Shown: positions 12,429 through 20,559 of the stretch, piece by piece | Layout of the letters: each line of letters opens with the position of its first letter | Numbering within the stretch: position 1 is the stretch's first letter | Assembly (NCBI RefSeq): GCF_024137025.1 | Contig: NZ_JAMYJR010000016.1 | Coordinates: 124,001-188,000, forward strand | Length of the DNA stretch: 64,000 bases | Direction of reading: 5' to 3' | Origin: Paractinoplanes aksuensis | GTDB taxonomy: Bacteria > Actinomycetota > Actinomycetes > Mycobacteriales > Micromonosporaceae | The notes under the pieces: generated by a model | The model's database searches: none | Told to the model about the DNA's origin: nothing | Seen by the model: the letters and a program-made list of their open reading frames with translations, nothing else | Position numbers and translations under genes: made by a program

Positions 12429-14360
12429 GTGCGTACGAGGAAACTGCCGGTGATCGTGCTGGCCGCCGGCGTGGCCGTGGCGGTGGGCGTCACCATCCCG
12501 GCCCTGGCCGATTCGAGCCAGGCCCTGCCGATCAGGTCGGTCGGCGACGTGGTCGTGGACGGCGCGCATCAGCGCGTGCTCGTCAGCGACCCCGCCGGCG
12601 GCAAGGTCGTCTCCACCACGTACGACGGCAAGGTCGTCGCCACCTACGAGTTGGAGAAGCCGGGGGCGCTCGCGCTCTCCGCCGACTCGAAGCAGCTGTA
12701 CGCCGTCTCCAGCCCCGACAACGACGGTGCTCCCGAAGTCGCGCAGGTCGTCGTGCTCGACCCCGGCACGATGGCCGCGACCGGCACCCATTACACGGGG
12801 GTCATCGGCGCCCCGGACCTGGCCGTGGCCGCCGGCAAGCTCTGGTATGCCCAAGCCGACGGTTTCGGCGTGATCGATCCCACCGTCCCCGCCTCGAGTG
12901 CCGAGGTGAAGCCGGTCGACGGCGGGATCGGCCGGCAACCCCGGCTCGCCTTCTCCGCCGCGGCCCCGAACCTGCTGGCGGTCGCGTCGTCGACCGGCCT
13001 CACGACGTACGACGTCTCCGGCGAAACGGTCAAGCCGGTCGCGACCGTGGCGACCACGGGCGAGGTGGCCGATCTCGAGTTCTCTCCGGACGGCGAGACC
13101 ATCGCCACCGTGGCCCCGGGCGAATCGGTCGTCACGCTGCGGAACATCACGAATCTGGCGGCGAAGAAGACCCTGGCCATCGAGCCGAACGCGCAGGCGG
13201 TCGACATCGCGCTCGACGGCACGGTCGCCGGGGGCAGCGTGGCCGCCGGCCGGCCCGATCTGCACATCTTCACGGCGAGCGGCGCCAAGATCCGGCCGTA
13301 CGACCTGCCCGCCACCGACGAGCTGCAGCCGCGCACGGTCGCCTGGGAACCGAAGGGCTCCCGGCTCTTCGCGGTCTCGAAGAGCACCGCCGGCGAGTAC
13401 ACGCTGCGCACCTTCACCGAGCCCCGCAAGACCATGCCGACGCTCACCGTGACCGCCCCGGCGACGGCGCCCCGGGCCAAGCTGCTGACCATCACGGGCA
13501 CGTTGAGGTCGACCGTGCCGCTGCACGCGGGCACGCCGGTGGCGGTCACCCGGCTCGATCTGACCAAGCCGGCCGGCACCGTCCTGATGACCCGCAAGAT
13601 CGACGCCGGCGGCAAGTTCACGATCACCGACACCCCGTCGACCGGCGGCCCGGTCACCTATCGGCTGACCTATCGCGGCGGCGTCAACCACGCGGCCGTC
13701 ACCGTGAACAAGGTGGTCCAGGTCTCCCGCGTCATGCCGGCGCTGACCCTGAACCAGCACAACAAGATCTTCAACCAGGGCGCCACGGTCACGTTCACCG
13801 CCCACCTCGGCGCAACGCACACGGGACGGACGGTCGAGCTCTGGGCCGACCCGTACGGCACCGACCAGGCTCCCCGCCTGCTCAAGCGGGGCACGGTGAA
13901 CAGCAAGGGCGACCTGGCGGCGAGCCTGCGCCTGACCCGCAACACCAGCGTGACGGCCAAGTTCCCGGGCGACGCCCGCTACGCGACCCGGATCGTCAAA
14001 TCGGTGGCACTGGTCAAGGTGAACATCTCGCTCACCCAGTCCAACGCCTACCGCACCGCGAAGATCGACGGCATCGACTACCTGCACTACCGGGCCAAGC
14101 GGCCGGCGATGTTCTTCACCAGCCTGACCCCGTCGGCCAACCGCAAGGTCGTGGTCGAGATCCAGACCTACACCGGCGGCGCCTGGCGCTACTGGGACAC
14201 CACGCTGGTCCCGGCGGGCAACGCCACCAACACCTTCGACGGCTCGGACGACATCGGCCGCAAACTGCGCATCCGCGCCCGCTACGAGCCGAGCCGCTCG
14301 GGCGACAGCCTCAACTACCCGGCCGCCACCCCGTACATGTACTTCATCTTCACCACCTGA
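12429..14360 (+). CDS. Secreted beta-propeller (YncE-like) protein with Ig-like repeats
   Basis: A 643-aa exported protein. The signal peptide is at residues 1-27 (VRTRKLPVIVL... ending ALA-DSS). Residues 30-330 form a repeated strand pattern typical of YncE/WD40-like propellers, such as GDVVVDGAHQRVLVSD, ALSADSKQLYAVSS and DLEFSPDGETIATVAP. Two Ig-like beta domains follow, starting near residues 335 and 435, and a C-terminal beta domain contains YLHYRAKRPAMFF. No catalytic motif is visible. GGGAGAG about eight bases before the GTG at 12429 supports this start, since the frame is open far upstream. Probably cell-surface binding or scaffolding. Confidence 0.75.
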   Translation: MRTRKLPVIVLAAGVAVAVGVTIPALADSSQALPIRSVGDVVVDGAHQRVLVSDPAGGKVVSTTYDGKVVATYELEKPGALALSADSKQLYAVSSPDNDGAPEVAQVVVLDPGTMAATGTHYTGVIGAPDLAVAAGKLWYAQADGFGVIDPTVPASSAEVKPVDGGIGRQPRLAFSAAAPNLLAVASSTGLTTYDVSGETVKPVATVATTGEVADLEFSPDGETIATVAPGESVVTLRNITNLAAKKTLAIEPNAQAVDIALDGTVAGGSVAAGRPDLHIFTASGAKIRPYDLPATDELQPRTVAWEPKGSRLFAVSKSTAGEYTLRTFTEPRKTMPTLTVTAPATAPRAKLLTITGTLRSTVPLHAGTPVAVTRLDLTKPAGTVLMTRKIDAGGKFTITDTPSTGGPVTYRLTYRGGVNHAAVTVNKVVQVSRVMPALTLNQHNKIFNQGATVTFTAHLGATHTGRTVELWADPYGTDQAPRLLKRGTVNSKGDLAASLRLTRNTSVTAKFPGDARYATRIVKSVALVKVNISLTQSNAYRTAKIDGIDYLHYRAKRPAMFFTSLTPSANRKVVVEIQTYTGGAWRYWDTTLVPAGNATNTFDGSDDIGRKLRIRARYEPSRSGDSLNYPAATPYMYFIFTT

Positions 14361-14367
14361 CACCCGG

Positions 14368-14404
14368 CCCGGGCCTCGCGCACTTGCGTTCGTGCGAGGC
14401 CCGG
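14368..14404 (+). terminator. Terminator after the secreted propeller gene
   Basis: CCGGGCCTC pairs with GAGGCCCGG, and an inner GCAC/GTGC pair after a two-base bulge closes a short loop. It begins eight bases after the stop. The 190 bases that follow, up to 14597, hold no gene I can support. Confidence 0.65.
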
Positions 14405-14597
14405 CACCCACTCCAACCGCGCTTCCGCCCCTTCCTACCCGCCGCGGCGGGCTGAGCCGCAGGACGCAGCCGCTGGGCGCCGCCGACGGCGACCTCCGCT
14501 AGCTGTTGCCGGCGCCGTTCAATGCCTCGACGGTGACGCGCTGGCTGGGAGGACTGCCAGGTGCGGATCCGTGCCGTCGGGCCGGGGCCGAAGCACA

Positions 14598-15551
14598 ATG
14601 GGACGGGTGCGTCGCCCTCCCCTCATCCCCGTACTGGCCGTTGTGGCTTCGGTGGTGTCGCTCGCCGCGTGTTCGAGCGAGCCGGCGCCCGCCCCGACGG
14701 CGACCCTGCCGCCGACGGCCGGCGTGCCTGCCCCCACCGCCCCTGGTTCGGGCGCCGCCCGGCTTCCAGGCGCTGACTCCGGCTCGGGCGCCGCAAAGCT
14801 TCCGGGCGCCGCACCGCGGCAGGCGTTCGCCGTGGAGACCCGCACCCTTCGCCTCCAGCGCGGCGCCGACCGCCCCCTGCCCACCACGGTGTGGCAGCCG
14901 AAGGGCGACGGCCCGTTCCCGCTGATCCTGTTCAGCCACGGTCTCGGCGGAAAGCCGTCCGACTACCGCAACCTGCTGACCGCCTGGGCCCGAGCCGGTT
15001 TCGTCGTGGCCGCACCGGCCTACCCGCACACCTCGGCCTCGGCCACCGACTTCAACGTCCTGGACGTGATCAACCAGCCCGCCGACGCCACCCACGTGAT
15101 CACCCGAACCCTGGCCGAGCTGGGCGCCGCGGTCGACAAATCCCGGATCGCCGCCGCCGGCCACTCCGCGGGCGGCGTGACCACGATCGGCCTCTTCAGC
15201 GGCGCCCGGGACGAGCGGCTGCGGGCCGGCGTGATCCTGGCCGGCCGCCAGATCCTGCCCCAGCCGTTCACCGGCCCCGAGGCACCCCTGCTCTTCGTGC
15301 ACGGCCGCCGCGACAACACCGTCACGTACGCCGACGGCCAGGCCGCCTACAGCGCAGTCCAGTGGCCCAAGGCCTTCCTGTCCGTGACCAACGGCGGCCA
15401 CGTAGCCTCCGGCCGTTCCCTGGACGTGATCGCCACCACCAGCACCGACTTCTGGCGCTGGACCCTCTACGGCGACCAGCCCGCCCGCGACCGCCTCGAA
15501 CCCGACGCCACCCGCGGCGGCCTGGCCACCCTGCAGGACAACCTCGGCTGA
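14598..15551 (+). CDS. Alpha/beta-hydrolase lipoprotein (chlorophyllase/PAF-acetylhydrolase-like)
   Basis: A 317-aa lipoprotein. The N-terminus has basic residues, a hydrophobic core and a lipobox LAAC (Cys25). A Pro/Ala/Gly-rich spacer runs to about residue 75. The hydrolase domain contains ILFSHGLGGKP (oxyanion region), the nucleophile elbow GHSAGG, a likely Asp in HGRRDNTV and a late His in NGGHVASG, so the catalytic triad is complete. The substrate is unknown; it is probably an ester hydrolysed outside the membrane. The ATG at 14598 gives a normal signal length; a start nine codons upstream adds only Arg-rich residues. Confidence 0.8.
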   Translation: MGRVRRPPLIPVLAVVASVVSLAACSSEPAPAPTATLPPTAGVPAPTAPGSGAARLPGADSGSGAAKLPGAAPRQAFAVETRTLRLQRGADRPLPTTVWQPKGDGPFPLILFSHGLGGKPSDYRNLLTAWARAGFVVAAPAYPHTSASATDFNVLDVINQPADATHVITRTLAELGAAVDKSRIAAAGHSAGGVTTIGLFSGARDERLRAGVILAGRQILPQPFTGPEAPLLFVHGRRDNTVTYADGQAAYSAVQWPKAFLSVTNGGHVASGRSLDVIATTSTDFWRWTLYGDQPARDRLEPDATRGGLATLQDNLG

Positions 15552-15653
15552 CCCACCCGCAGCCGCCGGGCCACCCTTCCAGGACAGCCCAGCCGATCGA
15601 CCCGCAGCCGCCTGATCGCGGTCGGCAGTCGCCGGTCGGCCCGAAGGCCGGGG

Positions 15654-16604
15654 TCAGTGCAGGAAGTCGATCGCCACCTTGCCGAAGATCTCGCCCGATT
15701 CGAGCCGCGCGAACGCGTCAGCGATGGCACTGAAGCCGTACGTCGAGTCGATGACCGGCCGCACGTCCTTCTCGACCAGGAAGTCGAGCAGCGCCGCCAG
15801 CTCGGGCCCGGTGCCCATCGTGCTGCCGAGCAACTCGAGCCGCATCGCGAACAAACGCCGCAGGTCAACCGTCGCGAGATGACCACCGGTCGCACCGCAC
15901 ACCACGATCCGGGCGCCGGGCGCGCTGCACTTCATCGAGTGCTCAAAAGTAGGAGCGCCCACCGACTCGATGACCACCTCGACCCGCTCGGGCAACCGGG
16001 CCCCTGGCTCCACAGCCGTCGCCCCCAGCGCGGCGATCCGCTCCCGCTTGCTCGCGTCGCGGCTGGTGGCGTACACCCGCTTGCCCATCGCCACCGCGAG
16101 CACCACCGCCGCCGTGGCCACCCCACCGCCGGCCCCCTGCACGAGCACCGCCGAAGCCTGCTCGACCCGCCCTCGAGTGGTCAGCATGTGAAAGGCGGTC
16201 AGCCAAGCCGTGGGTAGACAGGCCGCGTCGACGAACGACAGCCCCTCCGGCTTCGGAACGAGATTCTCCGGCGGCACGGACACCCGCTCGGCCAACGTCC
16301 CCGGAAAACGCTCGGAAAGCAGCGACAGCCCGCGCGGATCGGTCTCGTCGGCCACCACGGGATAAACGACGACCTCGTTCCCGTCCTGATCGACACCGGC
16401 CGCGTCGCATCCCAGGATCATCGGCAACCGATCGGCCCGCAGCCCCACACCACGCAGCGACCAGAGGTCGTGCTGATTGAGCGACCCGGCCCGCACATCA
16501 ACCGTCACCCACCCCTCGGGCGGACTCGTCTCGGGCAGGTCAGCCACGCGCAAGGCGGAGCGGGGATCAGTCGGGTCAGCTGCGATGGCGTAGGCGGCGC
16601 GCAT
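15654..16604 (-). CDS. MDR-superfamily zinc-type alcohol dehydrogenase / quinone oxidoreductase
   Basis: A 316-aa NAD(P)H-dependent oxidoreductase. The N-terminal GroES-like fold contains SLNQHDLWSLRGVG, and the Rossmann nucleotide site is VQGAGGGVATAAV near residue 150. The usual Cys/His zinc ligands are not evident, which suggests a zinc-independent quinone-reductase-like enzyme despite the Pfam naming. The ATG at 16604 is preferred over one 17 codons upstream because it begins the MRAAYAI strand common to the family. Substrate unknown. Convergent with the lipoprotein hydrolase. Confidence 0.85.
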   Translation of the reverse strand: MRAAYAIAADPTDPRSALRVADLPETSPPEGWVTVDVRAGSLNQHDLWSLRGVGLRADRLPMILGCDAAGVDQDGNEVVVYPVVADETDPRGLSLLSERFPGTLAERVSVPPENLVPKPEGLSFVDAACLPTAWLTAFHMLTTRGRVEQASAVLVQGAGGGVATAAVVLAVAMGKRVYATSRDASKRERIAALGATAVEPGARLPERVEVVIESVGAPTFEHSMKCSAPGARIVVCGATGGHLATVDLRRLFAMRLELLGSTMGTGPELAALLDFLVEKDVRPVIDSTYGFSAIADAFARLESGEIFGKVAIDFLH

Positions 16605-16658
16605 AGCAACTGACCATAGTGGCCGCTGCCGATCACTCGCCGGTTTTCCACACATGCA

Positions 16659-16690
16659 AACCGGCCCGGGGCGCGTGCCCCGGGCCGGTT
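16659..16690 (-). terminator. Terminator after malic enzyme
   Basis: A perfect 14-bp inverted repeat (AACCGGCCCGGGGC and complement) with a four-base loop, just downstream of the malic enzyme stop on the minus strand. Confidence 0.85.
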
Positions 16691-16702
16691 CGAACGCAAA
16701 CC

Positions 16703-17941
16703 TCAGCCAGGCAAAGCGGCCGTGCGCTGCGCCGGCGCGACCGGTGCCGACCGCCGCGCCACCCCGTCGGCCTCGGCCGCAGCAGCGACAGCAGCCGCCA
16801 CCGCCGGAGCCACGCGCGGGTCGAGCGGCGACGGCACGATCGCGTCCGCGCTCAGCTCATCCGTGACGACGTCCGCGATCGCGTCGGCCGCGGCCACCTT
16901 CATGCGCTCCGTGATGGTGGTCGCCCGCACGTCCAGGGCCCCCCGGAAGATCCCCGGGAACGCCAGCACGTTGTTGATCTGGTTCGGGAAGTCGCTGCGC
17001 CCGGTGGCCACGATCGCCGCGTACTTGTGGGCGACGTCGGGGTGCACCTCGGGGGTCGGGTTGGCCATGGCGAAGATGATGCTGTCGGGGGCCATCCCGG
17101 CCACCGCGCTCTCCTCGATCTGGCCGCCCGACACACCCACCAGCACGTCCGCCCCGATGAGGGCTTCCGCGATTCCCCCCGTACGACCGGAGAAGTTGGT
17201 CGTCGCGGCCAGTTCCGCCTTGATCGGGGTGAGGTCGGTGCGGTCGGCGTGGATGATGCCGCGCGAGTCGCAGATGATGACGTTGGCCCCCTGGACGCCG
17301 GCCGCGATGAGCATCTGGGTGATGGCGACGCCGGCCGCCCCGGCCCCGCTGATGACCACGCGCAGTTCGCCCAGGTCGCGCCCGAGCAGTTTGGCCGCGT
17401 TGCGCAGCGCGGCCAGGGTGACCACCGCCGTGCCGTGCTGGTCGTCGTGGAAGACGGGGATGTCGAGTTCGGCGTCGAGCCGGCGTTCGATCTCGAAGCA
17501 GCGCGGGGCGCTGATGTCTTCGAGGTTGATGCCGCCGAACGACGGCGCCATGGCCTTGACCGCGGCCACGATGCCTTCGACGTCCTGGGTGTCGAGGCAG
17601 ATCGGGATGGAGTCGACGCCGCCGAACTGCTTGAACAGGATCGACTTGCCTTCCATGACCGGCATGGCGGCCTTGGGGCCGATGTTGCCGAGCCCGAGCA
17701 CGGCCGAGCCGTCGGTGACCACGGCGACGGTGTTGGCCGTCCATGTGTAGTCGGAGTAGAGCGTCTCGTCGTCGGCGATGGCTTCGCAGACCCGGGCCAC
17801 GCCGGGGGTGTAGGCGAGCGAGAGGTGGTCGCGGCTGGCCAGCGGGACGGTCAGGCTGATCTCCATCTTGCCGCGTTTGTGCAGCTCGAAGACGGGATCG
17901 GCGGCCAGGGCGGGGTCGAGCTCGAAACTGAAGAAGGACAC
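16703..17941 (-). CDS. NAD(P)-dependent malic enzyme
   Basis: A roughly 412-aa short-form malic enzyme producing pyruvate and CO2 from malate. Visible motifs are SLAYTPGVARVC (catalytic Tyr region), AVVTDGSAVLGLGNIGP, FKQFGGVDSIP, the metal site HDDQHGTAVV and the dinucleotide motif SGAGAAGVAI. The frame is open to a GTG at 17986 without a ribosome-binding site. The GTG at 17941 has TTGGAG five bases upstream and begins VSFFSFEL, so I prefer it; two ATG codons near 17960 are also possible. Cofactor preference is not readable. Transcribed away from sodX. Confidence 0.93.
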   Translation of the reverse strand: MSFFSFELDPALAADPVFELHKRGKMEISLTVPLASRDHLSLAYTPGVARVCEAIADDETLYSDYTWTANTVAVVTDGSAVLGLGNIGPKAAMPVMEGKSILFKQFGGVDSIPICLDTQDVEGIVAAVKAMAPSFGGINLEDISAPRCFEIERRLDAELDIPVFHDDQHGTAVVTLAALRNAAKLLGRDLGELRVVISGAGAAGVAITQMLIAAGVQGANVIICDSRGIIHADRTDLTPIKAELAATTNFSGRTGGIAEALIGADVLVGVSGGQIEESAVAGMAPDSIIFAMANPTPEVHPDVAHKYAAIVATGRSDFPNQINNVLAFPGIFRGALDVRATTITERMKVAAADAIADVVTDELSADAIVPSPLDPRVAPAVAAAVAAAAEADGVARRSAPVAPAQRTAALPG

Positions 17942-18080
17942 GGGGGCTCCAACCGGCATCATTGGGGTTGACAGCGAGGCGGTCACGACGGCGAGTAGGG
18001 CGGCGGACCGGAACGCGATGCGGGGATCACCCGTGGAACAGCAACCGCGAGGCGCGAGTGTGCGCCGCGGTGCTGCGACC

Positions 18081-18389
18081 CTAACCTAGCCGACCGAGCC
18101 GCGGGTAGTAGCGGATTAACACCGGGCCGATGACATCCGCCACCCCGTACGCCCGGCTGTCGTCCTCGATCAGCTGGTTGTCGCCCTGTATCCACCACCC
18201 GCCGTCCTGAGGCCTTACCGTGCGCTTGACGACCAGCAGGTCGGGCCGGGTGCGGAACCGCGCGACGACCACGTCACCGGTCCGGATCCGCCCACCCCGG
18301 CGCACCAGCAGGGCGTCGCCGTCGCGCAGGGTCGGCACCATGGACGGCCCCCGGACGAGCACCGCGAACAGTGGTAGTTGCCATCTCAC
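18081..18389 (-). CDS. sodX: Nickel-type superoxide dismutase maturation protease SodX
   Basis: A 102-aa S26-family signal-peptidase-like protease that removes the N-terminal leader of Ni-SOD. The catalytic Ser is in RGPSMVPTL (about residue 16) and the Lys in VVKRTVR; GDVVVARF and WIQGDNQ complete the fold. GGAGG nine bases before the GTG at 18389 fixes the start. The longer frame to 18443 would run into the sodN promoter region and is rejected. It is divergent from sodN with 85 bases between the two starts, so the region is probably a shared regulatory segment. A TTGACA hexamer on the minus strand at 18434-18439 is a candidate -35. Confidence 0.92.
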   Translation of the reverse strand: MRWQLPLFAVLVRGPSMVPTLRDGDALLVRRGGRIRTGDVVVARFRTRPDLLVVKRTVRPQDGGWWIQGDNQLIEDDSRAYGVADVIGPVLIRYYPRLGRLG

Positions 18390-18474
18390 GGCATCAGTCC
18401 TCCGTCGCGTTACCGCAGCGTTGTAAGGGGTAGTGTCAACCACGGATCATCGCAAATCTCATGGAGGAGTCCTG

Positions 18475-18879
18475 ATGCGACTTCCGCGTTTCCTCACGCC
18501 CAAGACCGTGGTCAGCGCCCACTGCGACCTGCCGTGCGGCGTCTACGACCCGGCGCAGGCCCGGATCGAGGCCGAGTCGGTCAAGGCCATCGCCGAGAAG
18601 TACCAGGCGAACACCGACGCCGAGTTCCGCACTCGCGCCATCATCATCAAGGAGCAGCGGGCCGAGCTGGTCAAGCACCACCTGTGGGTGCTGTGGACCG
18701 ATTACTTCAAGGCCCCGCACTTCGAGAAGTACCCGAACCTGCACCAGCTGTTCAACGAGGCCACCAAGCTGGCCGGCGCCGCGGGCGCCAAGGGCTCGGT
18801 CGACCCGGCCGTGGCCGACCAGCTGCTCGGCAAGATCGAGGAGATCTCCAAGATCTTCTGGGAGACCAAGCAGGCCTGA
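18475..18879 (+). CDS. sodN: Nickel superoxide dismutase (SodN)
   Basis: A 134-aa cytoplasmic Ni-SOD precursor that disproportionates superoxide. A 15-residue leader (MRLPRFLTPKTVVSA) precedes the nickel hook HCDLPCGVYD. After cleavage His1, Cys2 and Cys6 of the mature enzyme bind nickel, and all are present. The remainder is the conserved four-helix bundle (VLWTDYFK, FNEATKLAG). GGAGGAG precedes the ATG. Nickel-responsive control by Nur is known in Streptomyces, but I could not identify a Nur box here. Confidence 0.97.
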   Translation: MRLPRFLTPKTVVSAHCDLPCGVYDPAQARIEAESVKAIAEKYQANTDAEFRTRAIIIKEQRAELVKHHLWVLWTDYFKAPHFEKYPNLHQLFNEATKLAGAAGAKGSVDPAVADQLLGKIEEISKIFWETKQA

Positions 18880-18892
18880 GCGAATCATCGAG

Positions 18893-18927
18893 CACGGCCG
18901 GTACGCCCACCGGGCGTACCGGCCGTG
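18893..18927 (+). terminator. Terminator after sodN
   Basis: A perfect 16-bp inverted repeat with a three-base loop (acc), followed by TCTGTTC, beginning 13 bases after the sodN stop. Confidence 0.88.
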
Positions 18928-18970
18928 TCTGTTCAGCGACTAAAGTCTCCAGCGGCAGCTAGGAGGAACG

Positions 18971-19384
18971 GTGACTCAGGTGACGGACAGACATCCGGAC
19001 CCGGCGATCGGCGATGACGTCGTGATGCTGACCGTGCCCGCCGACGGCGGTTACCTGGGGGTCCTCCGCACGGCGACGGCCGGTCTGGCCGCGCGGCTGC
19101 ACTTCGCGCTCGACGAGATCGAGGATCTGCGGATCGCGGTCGACGAGGCCTGCGCGATGCTGCTGGCCATCGCGACCCGCGGCGCCGAGCTCGACTGCCG
19201 GTTCGCGGTGACCGAGGACGCGCTGACCGTCGAGGTCACGGTGACGACCGTACGCGGGGCGAAGTTGCCGGCCGAGTCGTCGTTCGCGTGGAAGGTGCTG
19301 ACCGCGCTCACCACGTCGGCCGCGGCCGAGGCCACCGGGCAGCGCGCGACGATCCGCCTGGTCACCCGCCGCACCGGCAGTTAG
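18971..19384 (+). CDS. RsbW-like ATP-binding anti-sigma regulatory protein
   Basis: A 137-aa GHKL-fold protein of the RsbW/SpoIIAB anti-sigma kinase family. The helix DLRIAVDEACAMLL holds the N-box position, but the usual Asn is replaced (DEACAM rather than NEAxxN), and the later glycine-rich G boxes are weak. It may therefore bind a partner more than it phosphorylates. AGGAGGAA precedes the GTG start. No sigma-B-type sigma factor or STAS antagonist is adjacent, so the partner must be elsewhere. Its stop overlaps that of the convergent GntR gene by four bases. Confidence 0.75.
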   Translation: MTQVTDRHPDPAIGDDVVMLTVPADGGYLGVLRTATAGLAARLHFALDEIEDLRIAVDEACAMLLAIATRGAELDCRFAVTEDALTVEVTVTTVRGAKLPAESSFAWKVLTALTTSAAAEATGQRATIRLVTRRTGS

Positions 19385-20073
19385 TGCAGCACCGCGCTGA
19401 TGTAGTCGAGGTGTTGCGCCGCGGCCCGGGTCGCCGACTCGGCGTCCCGCATCACCAGGCAGTCCAGGATCAGCCGGTGGTCGGCGTCGATCTGCCGCCA
19501 GTAGCCCGGGGGCAGGTTCTCGGTGACGTCCTCGCCGAACTTGGCGTGGTAGAGCGGGCGCACCACCAGTTCGAACAGCGGGTTCATGGTCGCCTTGGCC
19601 ACGGCCATGTGGAAGGCCGCGTGCGCCGCCAGCATCGTCTCGAGGTCGTCGACGGCCGGGTCGAAGAACGCGCCGCGCACCTCGGCCAACTGGTCGTCGT
19701 CCCGGCGCAGCGCGGCCAGGCCGGCGGCCGGCACCTCGAGGGCCCGGCGCAGCTCGAGCAGGTCGGTCAGCCCGACCCCGGCCGAGTTCGTCAGCAGCGT
19801 GAAACCCGTGGTCATCGCCTCGGCCAGCTGCTCGGCGTCGGGGTGGGCGACGAAGCTGCCGCCGGTCACGCCGCGGGTGGTGACGATCAGGTGCTGGCTG
19901 GCCAGCAGGCGCAAGGCCTCGCGCACGGTGCTGCGGCTGACACCGGTTTTGACGCACAGCTCGGGTTCCGGCGGCAGACGCTCGCCGGGCTGGAGACGCC
20001 CCGAGGTGATGTCCGCCCGTAATTCGTCGGCCAGCAGCTGGTACGCGGGCGGGCGCACCGTTGATCCGGTCAC
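19381..20073 (-). CDS. GntR-family transcriptional regulator with FCD (FadR-type) ligand domain
   Basis: A 230-aa repressor-type protein. The N-terminal winged helix (residues 8-75) has LPPEPELCVKTGVSRSTVREAL, cut here to the recognisable ELCVKTGVSRSTVREAL core. The C-terminal all-helical FCD domain contains ELRRALEVPAA and the metal/ligand histidines HAAFHMAVA, plus HRLILD near the end. Ligands in this family are usually organic acids. The start is uncertain: the GTG at 20073 follows GAGGGG with no gap, and GTG at 20058 is the alternative. The open frame to 20463 is a composition artefact. The target may be the neighbouring membrane gene, but no operator is seen. Confidence 0.85.
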   Translation of the reverse strand: MTGSTVRPPAYQLLADELRADITSGRLQPGERLPPEPELCVKTGVSRSTVREALRLLASQHLIVTTRGVTGGSFVAHPDAEQLAEAMTTGFTLLTNSAGVGLTDLLELRRALEVPAAGLAALRRDDDQLAEVRGAFFDPAVDDLETMLAAHAAFHMAVAKATMNPLFELVVRPLYHAKFGEDVTENLPPGYWRQIDADHRLILDCLVMRDAESATRAAAQHLDYISAVLH

Positions 20074-20111
20074 CCCCTCAGGGTAGGCCCTGGCTCGCCG
20101 AATGAGGGCGA

Positions 20112-20507
20112 TTAATCGATGCCGAGCGCTCTCGTGCTCGCCGGGAGCACGATCAACAGGCCCACGACCAGCCCCAACGCCATCAGCACGAGGCCCAGCC
20201 AGGACGGGCCGACCTGCAGCAGGAATCCACCGGCGGCGATGGTGAACAGCTGCACGACGATGGCCGGGCCGCGGGCGCCCCGCTGCCGCCGGCCGAGGGC
20301 GCGCGCGACGAAGAAGACGGCCGCCACGCCGAGGGCAGTGAAGACGGTCAGAGCCACCGCCATCCCGACATTGACCGACGAGCTGGTCAGATCGAGGACG
20401 ATGAGGTAGATCGTGAGGCCGGCCAGCGCCGCGCACTCCAGGTAGAGCAGTCGCACCGCCCACACCAGGGTCGAGGGGTTGTCAACGACTGACTTCTCAC
20501 CGGTCAC
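20112..20507 (-). CDS. Four-helix integral membrane protein, function unknown
   Basis: A 131-aa protein with four hydrophobic helices: LVWAVRLLYLECAALAG, VALTVFTALGVAAVFFVA, VVQLFTIAAGGFLLQ and LVLMALGLVVGLLIVL. A short basic loop (GRRQRGARG) lies in the middle. The GTG at 20507 begins just after the divergent lipid-kinase promoter region, and the longer frame to 20774 would overlap that gene. The pattern matches small actinobacterial membrane proteins of unknown role. Confidence 0.7.
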   Translation of the reverse strand: MTGEKSVVDNPSTLVWAVRLLYLECAALAGLTIYLIVLDLTSSSVNVGMAVALTVFTALGVAAVFFVARALGRRQRGARGPAIVVQLFTIAAGGFLLQVGPSWLGLVLMALGLVVGLLIVLPASTRALGID

Positions 20508-20559
20508 TCGTGCACCATACCGACAGTCTTTCGGGCCACTCTTGGGTACAGTGCCGCGC

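Noticed and set aside
18390..18474. Nur or Fur box between sodX and sodN
   Set aside because: No convincing palindrome of the right length was found by eye.
20074..20463. N-terminal extension of the GntR regulator
   Set aside because: It overlaps the membrane protein gene in a different frame and adds no recognisable sequence; the winged helix starts just after 20073.
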